Source: Chromera velia
Lineage: Eukaryota; Sar; Chromeraceae
DNA: 49,309 nucleotides
NCBI GenBank assembly: GCA_018398765.1
Contig: JAHBMJ010003871.1
Coordinates: forward strand, 1-49,309
Direction of reading: 5' to 3'
Shown here: positions 1 through 11,623 of the stretch, piece by piece
How the letters are laid out: every line of letters begins with the position of its first letter
Position numbering within the stretch: position 1 is the first letter of the stretch
Notes under the pieces: model-generated
Told to the model about the DNA's origin: nothing
The model's database searches: none
The model's input: the letters and a program-made list of their open reading frames with translations, nothing else
Program-made: the position numbers and the translations under genes

Positions 1-54
1 CCCCCCCCCTCCCCCCCTCTCTTTATCTCTCTCACACACACACGTGTGGCGTAC

Positions 55-1895
55 CTTGACTGCTTTCGCAATGTGATCAATTTTGGCCTGCCCGTGCAGG
101 CCGTCCACCTCCGACAAGAAGTCGTCCTGCATGGGGGGGAGGTGTGATGCACAGAATTCATCGAAAGAGGCAACACAAGGATTTCATTCGAACACCTCAG
201 GTGACAGAGTCGACCCAGAGATGCTGCAGGAAGCCCTCATGGAGTTCAGAGGAAAGTGAAGACACAATGAAGAGGCCACACAACAAAATTGAACAGAGAG
301 AGAGAGAGAGAGAATTGAAGAATGGAGGAATACAACAAAGAAATGAATGAACCAGAGGACTAAGAGAGATACACAGACAGACAGACAGACGGACAGGCAG
401 ACAGACAGAGTGTATTCACAGTTCAAGAGTGCTCTAGGCGTCTGTCTTGTTTGTGATTCGGCTTCGGTCTTTTACCTCCTTTCTGTCTGACTGCTGGTCT
501 TTCTCTCTTTGCTCATCCTTGTTCTCTCTCCTCTCGTATCCTTCCTTCTCTTCTCTTCTCTTCTCTTCGATTTCTGGTCTCCCATCTTCTGACCCTGTCA
601 TCCTGCAAAACAGAAGAGAAAAGAAGAGAAGGGAAACAATTATCAGCGATTGATCGGAAGTGGAGGGCATGGAAAGGAGATAATATGGGTAGATTGAAAA
701 AGCATCACGACACTCATGTTTTCCTTCATTATCTCTCTGTCTCTCCTTTTATGCGGAATGTGATGGAGCAATTGCAAAGGCACAACCGGGCATGAAAGAA
801 ACACCGATTGAGTTATCCAGCAAGATGGGCAAACGTACAGCAGGTGGAAACGGCAAAGAGAAGGAAGAGGGAAAGACAAATCAGGAGCAAGTACGAGGGG
901 GAGGACGGAAAGCGGACACGCCAGCGTTAAAAAGACCACTCAAGACGTGCAGCCCTCTTTGTCTTTCCTTTGATGGAACGGAAGATTCTTATGGAACCAC
1001 AAGAGCCCAACAGACACCCGACTGAGTGACTCACGTCGTCCATTTTGTCGCTCACAGCTGCGATCAGTCTGTTGAAGTTCAACTGCAGGGAGGGCATACA
1101 GAAAGAATGGGAACAAGAAACGTTGCGTTGCGTTTGAACGGAACAGCATCACGCTTGCCATCATGGTACGGAAATTATACTTGAACTTGTTTTCGCTTCA
1201 ACTTTTGAGAGCAAACAATGAGCTCATGCGGAGCAAGTCACTTACACGCAGCAAACCATGCAACACCGAAGCACTCCTTTGTTTCCTTTGCAACACTCAT
1301 TTGTTCAGCGGATGTTGGTCAGATGTACTGTTCGAGGAGTTTATGAGTATGGTCTCTCCCACTTCCTTGCCCATCCCCGACCATCCCCGACTTTTCCCCC
1401 CCCATGTCCCAACGCAATCTTCTAAGGCCCTTTCGGTTGATTCCTTGAAGCTGCACGCATGCTGACCTTGTGCTCTTTCGAGGGACCCCAAATTTGCAGA
1501 AATCCGAAAATTCCGCCGTGTTTCTCCGCCCCTCTTCCCCTTTCCAACATCGCATCATTTGGTTCTGTGTCGTTGTCCGTTTCCTCCGCCCCTGCCGATT
1601 GTCCGTGCACTCCCACACCCTCCCTCTCTGGACTGGTCCTTAACCGCGGAGGCTGGAGAGCACCAGAGCCCGCGCCTCCTCTTCCGCCTCTGAGCCAGGA
1701 AAAGAAGTGGCGGTATGCATTCTCGACCTGTCCCCGAAAAGTGTTGGCGTGGTGGGCCCCTTGCGGGACTGGTTGTTGTCTCAAACCATCAGCAGGTCCA
1801 GGGAGGAATGAAAGGAACAAGAGGAGAAGCAGCAAGGCACACAAGGATGGCGCCCTCGCTCCCCTCATGGGTCGATTGAGTGAACCAGGGAGCAA
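55..1895 (-). CDS. Gene A: secreted protein, paralogue of gene B (5' exons; continues off left edge)
   Basis: Four exons in sense order: 1895-1467, 1082-1035, 602-594 and 126-55. All junctions are phase 0, and a donor at 54 leads out of the window. Exon 1 encodes 143 residues with a hydrophobic signal peptide; Met10 (1868) is an equally good start and gives a compact signal ending before GLRQ. It shares with gene B the motifs [12 protein letters not shown] and GxFGFLQxWGP. Exon 2 (LNFNRLIAAVSDKMDD) aligns with [16 protein letters not shown] of gene B, and exon 4 (DDFLSEVDGLHGQAKIDHIA) with [20 protein letters not shown]. The 9-nt exon DDR fills exactly the gap needed for that alignment. The family is not recognised. 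Secretion is inferred from the signal peptide only. Confidence 0.8.
594..602 (-). other. 9-nt micro-exon (Asp-Asp-Arg) of gene A
   Basis: On the minus strand TTTTGCAG precedes GATGACAGG, which is followed by GTCAGA. Inserting these three residues gives KMDD-DDR-DDFL, equal in length to [11 protein letters not shown] of gene B, which is encoded without introns there. The paralogue alignment therefore supports both the existence and the length of this exon, although a transcript would be needed to prove it. Confidence 0.65.
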
Positions 1896-4371
1896 CTGAG
1901 TCAGTCAAACTGTGCAATGATGATTCAGTCACTTCGGTCCCGGTACCTGCGTAGTCTTTCCCTCCCTCTTTGCTTCCTGTCAGTCAGTCCCTGTCAGAAT
2001 CCGACAACTCTGCTCTACTTGTGTACTTTCCACTCTCCCTTTGCTTCACTCGTCACTGGCGCCTCGCCAAAGCTTAACATGCAGGCAGGAGTCAGGCACT
2101 CAGGCAGACAGGCATGCGTTCTTTTTCTGCAGAAGTCCAACAAAATCTGTACCATCACAAAGGGCTTTCCTGCAGTGGATTACGACTTTTCACCCTCTTT
2201 CTGATGCCTGAAATGCGTCTTTGGCATCGCGGCCGGGATCTGTCCGTTTTCAGCAATTAAGATTCAAGGAAGCTGAACAATGCCAGGGTTAATTGACTGT
2301 CATGCAGAAATTGTAAGTTCGAAATTTGAAAAAAAAAACCTCCAATACAGAGAGCCCGATGCCCACACATGCCGTGGCCCCCGGCCATGGTATCTGTTAA
2401 GGCCCTTAGCCGCACCTATGGAAAAAAAAAAGTCGAATTACCAATAAATCGGGTTACATTTGCCTTTCGGGACCCGCGCTTTCCGGCAACTGTACAGCGC
2501 GTGCATGGCGAACATGCGTCTAACCTTGATGTATCGGTACATATGCAAAAACACACATGGAGGGGAATTGTACATAGATTTGATCATCTATGTAGTTTTC
2601 AAGGAAGGTGATAAAACACACCGTCTAAGTGAAGCTGTTCTAAATTGTTCCGTTGTTTGACTATGCTACCAAGCTCAGTAGCAAGTTAAGATATACCGCC
2701 TTACAGAGTCAGGAGTGGGCCACACCACGACTGAGTACGCTTGACAAAGAGGAAAAACGGTTAATTTGATCTGCAAGAACCTCTTTTTGCCCGTCTTCTT
2801 TCTCTCTACTTGGCCCCTCTTGTTGTTCTTCAGCACCTGGTTTCTTAACTTCCTTCTACCTCCACTTGAGGATTTGGGATACAAAATACTGTCTATATAT
2901 AGTATGTGTCACTGTGGATGCTGTAGTATTCGCTTTGAAATGTTGTGGAGAGGCTTACCGCGTATGGGTCCAGCGCTTGGTGAGTTCAAGAGGGAGAGAT
3001 ATGAATAGAAGCCGTTTGGGCCTGTGAATAAAGCTAGGTAAGCAAGTGTGTGAACACTGTTAGAAGCCATTTGGGCGTGTGGGTGAATGTTTGGGTGTGC
3101 GAGTGCATGGAGAAAGAGGGGTATAAAAAGGAAGTGTGTGCAGTAACAGAATCTGCTTAGGCCTGCAGGTGGATAAATAAAGAGAGACGGAGAGAGCGAA
3201 CGTATTTATGAGTATGTATGAGTTTGTAAATAGAAGCTGTTTGGGCGTGTGGGCGAGAGATAATAGAAAGCGTATATAATGTTTGGCTACTACATATGCT
3301 ATTATGCTACTACTAGAATGGCCAAAATATAAATAAAAGTAAATGAAAGAAACATTACAGCATGTGTGTCTGTATGTAAAAGACTTATATATTGACTCCA
3401 TAAATAAAAAATAAAAATGTAAGTAGATTTAAGCGGGGAGCACTCTGATTTTTTTTTTTTTAAGCAAAAATAAGTTGTTAAAGATTTATCAGTAATGTAT
3501 TGCTGCGGTTACAATTTCATTTTCTCTTTCACATTTATTCACGTTAATACCATATGTTAGCGAAGTCCTTGTGTATCATTAATTTTCTTATTAGCAAACG
3601 TATCTAATAGCAGAGCTCTTCTTATTTCTTCTTCTCAACCGTCTTGAAGCCCGTCCAGCCGTCTCCGGCCCTCTACGGCATTTACAGATACCGCGGCTAT
3701 ACTTTTGTGCAGCTAACAACCGTGATTGAGGGTTTTGTCATGCACCATATATTAAGGGACTTTCGCGCGTCCCTATGGGCGCGTCAGATTTCAAAAATCT
3801 GAATGGCGTCAGATTTCCCATGTATTAATATGGGAAGGGGAACCTGTTGCATGCATGTACCACGATCATGGACGCACCTCTCAGTGCTCTCACCATGCTC
3901 TCACCCTATCTCACCCCTGGGGGCCACGGCATGTCCCGTAGGGACATTATAATGCATGCATGCGCTAGAAAATCATACCGATACAGAGTCGATCGAAGGG
4001 ATGTCGAAGGAAAGCATCCAAAAGTTCGCGTCTGCATGACAGTCCGCTCATGCAACTAAGTTCAATGTATAGAGTCAACTGCCAAGCTCCATATATGCTG
4101 TTCTCCAAGCGCTTGATGTGCTCGAAGGAAGCTTTGAGGGACAAGGTTCTGTCTCAGGCCAACCAAAACGGACTGAAGAAAGGGCTTTTCAAGCTTACCA
4201 TAGTGCACTCCTGAACAACACTTGAGTCACTGCATTCGACGGTGCATGCATATACATGTTTATGTATAAATTCAGGAGATCGACTGCCTCAATCGAGCCA
4301 TGCAGGCTGCCCATGGGTTTTTGAGTTCTAAAACGTATGATGCTGTTCGTTTCTGAAGGCCAGCTTGTTAG
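1896..4371. promoter_or_regulatory. Divergent intergenic region between genes A and B
   Basis: About 2.5 kb separates the start codons of two head-to-head paralogues, so both promoters probably lie here. I see no convincing open frame. It contains three imperfect copies of an AGAAGC-N-TTTGGGC-TGTG motif near 3008, 3062 and 3232, several AT-rich stretches with runs of A, and a cluster of hairpins at 3756-3946. No TATA box can be assigned with confidence. Confidence 0.5.
3756..3946. repeat. Cluster of four short hairpins
   Basis: Perfect or near-perfect stems occur at 3756-3773 (GGGAC/GTCCC), 3785-3801 (CAGATTT/AAATCTG), 3815-3836 (TTCCCAT/ATGGGAA) and 3932-3946 (TGTCCC/GGGACA). The first and last share the same stem bases. 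It may be the remnant of a foldback element or a regulatory structure upstream of gene B; the sequence alone does not decide. Confidence 0.5.
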
Positions 4372-5316
4372 ATGAAGCACCGTCACTGCTTCACGGTCCT
4401 CCTTTTGCTCTGTCTCCTCCCATGTGACGTAACAGGCTTGCGGCAGCCCACGGAGGTGCACGGCCTCCAGAGGCAGCTGGGGCACGCCTACCGCCACTTC
4501 TTCTCCTGGATGAGCCGTACGAGGGGAGCAGAAGAAGACACACAGAGAGAGGAAACGCCGCCAATCCGACACTGGCTGAGAACGGGGGAGAGGCCTCCAG
4601 AGTCCCTCGAGGAGGGCATGTCGGAGTCAGACGCTCATACACAGGCACAGAGAGCGTCCGAGTCAGACAGAGGCGCAGATTTGGCGTCAAATGCAGCGCC
4701 CATCTACGTGGATGAACGAGAAAGAGTCAACGTAACAACCAACAGTTCCGTCGAGGGGGGTGCCTCCGACGGTCTATTCGGTTTTCTGCAGATGTGGGGG
4801 CCGCCAGGAAAGCACGCGAAGTTGAACCTCCACAAGCTGATCACCACAGTGCGGGATCAGATGGACGAAGATGACGGCGATGATTTCATGGAAGAGCTCG
4901 AGGGTCTCAGTCAGCAGGCACAAGTTGACCGGATTGCCGAGGCATTGAGGGACCTTTTTGACCAGTGCACTGGGGGAGGGGGGGGGGATGCAGATTGCAG
5001 TGGGGTGCAGAGTGATTTGGACCAGTGCAATCGCGACCTCCAAAAAAAGTCCGAAGATCTCCAAAATTGCCAGACAGATCTGGAAAAATGCCGGAACGAC
5101 CTCCAAGCGGCGGGGTCTCCCCAAGACCCCCCCTCCTGCCCTCAGTGTCCGGACTGTCCCCCCGATACTGCAGATCAGGATTATGACGATCCTCGTGATC
5201 CCTCCACGAACTTGGCAGAGGAGGAGAAGACGACGTGGAAGGAAGCTTTCTTGAAAACCAGAGATGCGTTGAAGGAGCTGGTAGAAGAGCAGGGGCAGCA
5301 GCAATCCACTTGTGCG
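4372..5316 (+). other. Gene B exon 1: signal peptide, shared framework, Cys coiled coil and an intronless first module
   Basis: It encodes 315 residues from ATG 4372. The signal peptide runs to VTG, followed by [11 protein letters not shown] and [11 protein letters not shown], all shared with gene A. There are two N-glycosylation sequons (NVT, NSS). A coiled coil near residues 210-245 repeats D-L-x-x-C, placing cysteines at regular spacing, and is followed by CPQCPDC. The tail holds [13 protein letters not shown], then WKEAFLKTR, then STCA before the donor GTCAGT at 5317. This tail matches, without introns, the four-exon cassette repeated downstream. The frame stays open to a TGA at 5334, but the donor at 5317 and the Cys tetrapeptide pattern favour splicing. 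Confidence 0.85.
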
Positions 5317-8104
5317 GTCAGTCAACCAAGGTGAACCCAACAAGGCAAGCGACTCTTTCCTTATTTTTTTTTGCCGCATATCAATAGAGTGGTTATGCAT
5401 AAAAGGGATCAGAAGAGCTTGTCACCATTCATTTAAATTTGTTGGCAGCCCATCGGTACAGGTAGGCGACTGACTGATTACGACACACTTTTAGTCAACT
5501 AGTTCAAACTTCTCGTTTCCCATCCCACCCCCCCCCCATGCACCATGCAGGATGAGCCGATCCCCAGGAACATTCAGGACCCTCGAGGCCTTCCTCCTCG
5601 ATACGAATATCTGGGGGACGCAAAGCATTGCTGGAAGGTCAGGCAGAGAGGAAGAGTTGCAGGCACCAATAGGTAGAACCCTCTCTGTTGCATGTCGCTG
5701 AATTTCTTTTTTTGACCTTGTCTTCGAATGCCAAGAACAGAGAAAAAGGAACATTGGCTGGACTTTCTCTTCAAAAGACGCACGCTGTCCCTTAATTGTG
5801 TTTGCCTTCATTGTGATGACCGGGGCCTCGATCTGTCCAGGAGTCCATGCACTCTCATTTGTTCTCTTCGTTCCATCTGCTGTCCGAGTCTCGTGGTGTT
5901 CACAAGGAAATGCCATGATTCAGCCTGGTAGCATTGAATTGCATTCCATTCGTCTGGATTTCCTCGGCCTCTGCAGGAAGCTTTCGAGAGAGCGAAGGTT
6001 GGTGATGAAAACCGGGGGGGGCAACGAGAATGGGGGGCACAGCGGGAGGGAGGGGCGGAGGGAGCAAAGGAAAGTCGACATAGACGCGCGTCACGTGGTA
6101 CCTACCGGCATTTCTTAGACAGAAAGAAAGAATCTTGCTCTCTCTCTGCCTGTCTCAATTGCCTTCTTTCTCTTTCTGCATTGCAAGGTATTTCCATTTC
6201 TGTGACATGGAGCTGCTGTCTTCGGTTCATTCTTTCTCCTCAACTGGCTCATGTTCTCTTGCAGGGAGAGCTTGAAAAGATCGCGAAGGTCGGATCTTTT
6301 GCTTCTGTCCCTCCCCTTGGATTCTTCTTCTTGAATTCCTATGAAAAGCCTTCCTTTCTTCCTTCCTTCTTGGATTCACACCTCCATTCTGTTGCATGGT
6401 GTTTCGTCGCTCCAATCCATTACTTTCTTACTTTTGTTTTCCACCATCTTTCCATCTTGCTTCTGGTCTTTTTTCCATCTATGTCTCTTCTAGCTGCCTG
6501 CTCTTGTGGAAGGACTCAAAGGGCGCACCTATGAGGGGATGCCTCAAGTCTCCCTGCCCTGCCCTGGTCCCCTTTTCACCTCTTCATTCTGTCTCTCTGC
6601 TCCCTGACTTCTTGCAGACTCCGTGCAAGGTCCGAGAAGAAGCAACTTGGTGTTGGAGTTTGTCTTTCACTGTATCGAAGTCTTGAAGAGAGAAATCACA
6701 TTTTCTTCCAGCTGGCGCCGACACGCTGCCAACAATTAAAGTTGCCTGGCGGTGTGACAGCATCCAGGAATTGTACCTTTGTCGCTCTGCAGGGCACTTT
6801 TTTGGTCACCCTCGAGGAATGAAGTGGAAAGAACAACTAGGTCTCTCGGCATCTCGATTGTTCGTCTCTCGCCATGCATCCTGTCGTTCTGTTGCTTTGT
6901 CGAGGTATGCGAGCATGCCATGGACACTGTAAAGTTCGGTTGACTGATTCATGAAAAGAAGCAAATGTCGTTCTTGCAGCCGCCTGCTTGACTTTTCCCC
7001 TGAGTCTGTCTGTTTGATCGCTTGCCTGCCTGCTATCTGCAGGAGACTGTAGACGAAGATGTTTACGACCCCCGATACCCCAGAGACAGAGACAAGAGAC
7101 TCGCGAAGGACGAGGAAGAGAAATGGAAGGTGTGTGGGGCTGGCTATCTCTCGCAATTGAGTTGAGCGACTTCATGCATTCTCACAGCGCTTACATTGCC
7201 AATGAGGGAAAACAACAAATGCTGTCGAGACAGCAAACCGACAATAATCTCTTGCAACAAATGGGTGAAAGCTCTCTGGGGTAGTAGGTGTCAGCGCGGC
7301 TGGTTCTTTGTCATGGTGTTTCTCTTTCTACCTCTTTCTCCTAGCTGTGAAGAATGACAAAACAATCGGGAGAGAAAACGTTCCCCGTTTCTTTCACGTC
7401 AGTTTGACTGTTTCCTGTATGAAGTTCCACACTCACCCGAAATTGCATTTCCTTGGGGAGAGAGAGCAAGCAGATGAAAGACGACAGAGATGTGAGGGCC
7501 CCACCGCTCCATCCATCATCCCTAATCATTGTGCACGGGAGGGAAGCATGGGATTGGAGCCAGAAAGAACATGCACATCAGATGTTTCATCACGTGTGTG
7601 CCTACCAGACGTCAGGAGACGCTCTTCTGATTCATGTATTTATTTCTTCCTTCACATATCCGCAGGATGCCTTCAAGAGACTCACGGTGAGCCCTCGATC
7701 CCAGAGAAGGGGGGGGCCGTTCAGAGCGTCGTTTCACGTGACGATCACACTTGAACCTTTCAACTGCATCAACCATACCCCAAAACTCAAGATCAAGAAA
7801 CTTCATTTTCTCTCTGATGTGCGTTTCGATCACTCAATACCTGCAATTGTTCGGTCACTATGCTGATGGTTTCCTGCCCGAAAAACGGTGTTCCGTCTGA
7901 CGAAGAGCTTTCAATTGCGACTTTCTTCACGCAGCTCTCTAATTGGTTTTGAGAAGTTGTATCTGGGCCCACCAGGATGCATGACACGTCCACATAAAAT
8001 AAATGGCGAAGAGATGAATGAGATTCTCGATGAGTAAGTGAGTGAGTGTAAGTGCATGGATGCAGAAGGAGTTCGACGAGGCCCTCTCTTCGGTCAGTTG
8101 GGTG

Positions 8105-8139
<35 letters not shown>

Positions 8140-11100
8140 ACCTACGTGCCCTCTCAGGTTTCCGGTTCTTTCGATTCTGTAGGGGGCAGGCTGGCCCTTC
8201 TTTTGTCGACAACTGCGCGTGCGTAGCATCATTGTGCTTAACTGTTCCGCTCCTTCATGCCCAACTTGCAAGAAAGAGCCTGCGTGATGCGTCTGTGCAT
8301 GTCCCACCCAGGCAGGTGTCACTCACTTTTGTAGTTAGTGCAAATTGGGACTCTATCAATTTCCTTCTGCGCCTCCTCGTTCTTGTTGTACAACGATCGC
8401 GAGAAGCAGCCGACGCGTCGACGTGTGGGAGAATCTGGATGTAAGCAAAAACATCCTTTGATACATGCATATAAATATACATTGTGATCAAGCACTGCAG
8501 GTAAAAGTAGAAGAGGACTTCAGAGACCCCAGGAACAATAACAAACTCGCGTCCAAGGGGGAACTCCTCAAGGTCAGCCGCCCGCCGTGCGACACACACG
8601 TATCTTGAGTTGCTGCAAATATCTGCATGGCATGACACATGCATGAGGTGGTTCATCAATTTATAATGCGCATGCAGAAAACCAGTCCATCAAGACCTGT
8701 GAGATCCTTCTCGAATCAAACTGTCTCGTTACGGCTGTTGGTGGAATCTGACATTGGGGGCTTTCTTGATGCATGCACTGATTGAAAGACGGAGTGGGTA
8801 AGGGACTCTGCGTTCGTCATCTTCTTCCTCTAACCCATTCTTCCGGTCTTCTTTTAGCTCTCATCGTTCGACACCCTCCCTCCTGCCTCCTCCCTGTTGC
8901 AGGAGGCGTATGATCGTTTGAAGGTCAGCTGCATGGAAGTGTGCAGAACTCATGCATGAGAACCCCACCCCGTCGGGGAATCGGAAGGAAGGAAGCGACA
9001 GGGTAACAGTGAGAGGGTGTCTCTGGGCGTACGATGAGGTTGAGTTGTTGGGAGACAAGGAATGACTGGTGCAAGAGCGAGTAGCTCTCCCCACGTACTC
9101 AGAAAACTCCTTTTTTGCAGTGGGGACAACAGAACCCAGCCACCTTTTTTTTTATGCTCTCGGCCTGCGGATTTGTTACTGCACGGTTTCTTTTGATCGA
9201 TGCAATCTGTTTGTACCTTCTCATTTTGAGCTTTGTTGTATCATGTGGTCTCTTTGCTTTTTGTTCATGCAGAAAGCGTACGAGAGACTTGCAGAGGTCA
9301 GCAAAACGGAGGAAAGCGGACAGTTCTCACGAAAATGCGGTTTTTGCGGGGCGCTTGAGGCTTGCCCAGAGTGACTCGGCTGGCGGAGTGGATTTCGGGG
9401 GAGAGCCGAGGGAAACGCAGACAAAGAAACGAAAACAGAGTCTTCCTCGCACGCAGGTCCAACTTTATCTTTTCACCTTCCAACCAGCGTGCGTACGCAC
9501 AACATCTTCCGTCAAGACTGACCAAATATTCGCGCTTGAAGAATGGAAGGATTGGTTTGCGTGTCGAATTCAAGCCCTCATCATCTGCCGTTCCTCCCCC
9601 GGTCTGTCTCTATTCTCCCCCCTCTTGCAGGAGTCCTGTGACGTCAGTCCACCGACCAGCCTGAAAGAAAGAGACATGCAGGGATTCGTTCACAGTCTGT
9701 GTAGAGCAGCAAAAGAAGCTTGTGGTTTGCAGATTCCTGATAAAAGTGGGCATCTCCAAAACAGTGATTTGGGAGTTCAAGGGAGGGCAGGGGAGGGGAG
9801 GGAGCGAAAAAGAGCAAAGCCTGCGCGAGGATTTACTGAGGTTTTCGGACCAGCCAGATTGGCGTCATTGCATCGAAGCGACTCATACCTTGCTGCTTCC
9901 GTCATTGAGCCAATCAATCAGCAAGCAAGCGAGTCAATCAGCCAGTCATTGCCCCCGATCTTCACTTAGCGATGCGCATTTGCCTCTTCTCCTTCAAACA
10001 TATCTACCCACAAGAAATGAAACAAACAAACAACACATGGATGCACACAACAGGATACGGTGGAGGAGCAAATCGACGACCCTCGAGACCCGTCTAACCA
10101 GCTTGCAACAGTGGGACAACCCATGAAGGTCAGAATGATGATATGCATGCACTTTTGGTTTTTCGAATCTTCAAGTCAGGTTCCACGCTTCTGGCTTTGA
10201 CGTTGAGACGAAATGAAGAGACGTCTTTCAGAGAGACGAACACAGAAAGGAAAGAGAAAACGAAGGGGGGACGAACGGCTGTGCAGCAGTCATGTCAGAG
10301 ACGTGAGAAAAGACCGTGCAAGTTCACAAAAGAACCATTCGTTGCGTGGTGTCCTTTTGATCGTTTTGTGTCCGCTAGTCAATTTACTGTGGTTGGGGAA
10401 GTACCCATGCGCTTCTTTCTCCGCATACAATCCATGTGTGCATATGTGTATGATTTTGTATGAGATCATGGCTTTGATCACATTTCATGCTGCCACGACT
10501 TGATCGTTTCCCAGTCAGTTCTTCTCTCCTAATCGTTCCTGTCACCTCCCTGGCCATCACGTTTCTCTACATGCCTGCAGGAGGCAATGCGAGCACTTAA
10601 GGTAAGTGATAGCGACCTTTTCTTCGATTCATGTACAGGCGTTTCATTTATTTTGTGAACAAGGATCATATACACGATCGGGCTCTCGGGTGACTGGTCG
10701 TAGGAGAGATCCTCGCTCCAGGAGAGGAGAAACAACCTTCTTTGCTTGCATGGTAATATTTGGTTTGTAGATCACAATCTGTTTCGTTTCAACTGCTGTT
10801 TCTCATTTCGTTCCTTTTTCTCTGCCAACTTGTTGATGTCACTCATCGACGCATACAGGAATACTGCATGGTAAAGAATATGAAAGTAAATTCTCTGCCA
10901 ACTTGTTGATGTCACTCATCGACGCATGCAGGTTGAGTCTTGCCCAATACCTACAGCCTGTTCCCATAACTTTTGTTCGTCTGCCTAGAACGCATATATA
11001 TGCAGAAGGCTTCGAGAGCTGTTCGCTCTATTTTTGCGTGACGCAATTTCTGAACCCATTGGCCGTCTGTTCAAGCAACTTGCTTCCTAGAGTTATCCTG

Positions 11101-11581
11101 AGTCCTTCTGGGCCCCTCTGATCGAAAGCGTATTCATAAATGATGCATCGATCTGTCTGCTTCATTCAGCAATCATGAAACTGTCCCATGCGTGTCCTCC
11201 CTTACCTGCAGCAAGCCTTGCGCGATATTTACGTGAGTGAGACTTCAGGACTTTACGGTCACCCAGACAGTCTGATACCGTCTGTCTACTCGGGGAGGAG
11301 CTTTGGGTTGCTCGTCACCGTTTTCCACTGCCGATTTGGACTGAGCTCAAAGCTTCATTTCCTCCTCATTTCTGTCTGTGGAAACCTTTCTTTGTTTAGA
11401 TCCAACGCCCTCTCTCACTCTTACTTTCTCTCTCGTTGTTGAGCGGCTTATGCTATTGACATGAAGATCACTGTAATTTTGTCGTGAGAAAGAAAGGAAC
11501 AACGATGTTCGTCCCTCAAAACAACTTGTACATGTTTCCTGTTGGCTGACATCTGCAGGACGAGCACAAGAAGAATAAGGT

Positions 11582-11623
<42 letters not shown>

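Noticed and set aside
8158..8178. A 21-nt candidate exon VSGSFDS after cassette 2
   Set aside because: Acceptor CTCAG and donor GTAGGG are unlike the other cassette sites, and it lacks the expected Cys.
8678..8698. A 21-nt candidate exon KTSPSRP between the DPR and heptad exons of cassette 3
   Set aside because: No counterpart at this position in the other cassettes, and the peptide is not helix-like. Skipping it leaves a 330-nt intron, typical for this gene.
11006..11020. A 15-nt candidate KASRA exon resembling a decayed EAFERAK exon
   Set aside because: The donor would be GTTCGC and the frame differs from the heptad exon it resembles; treated as a possible relic only.
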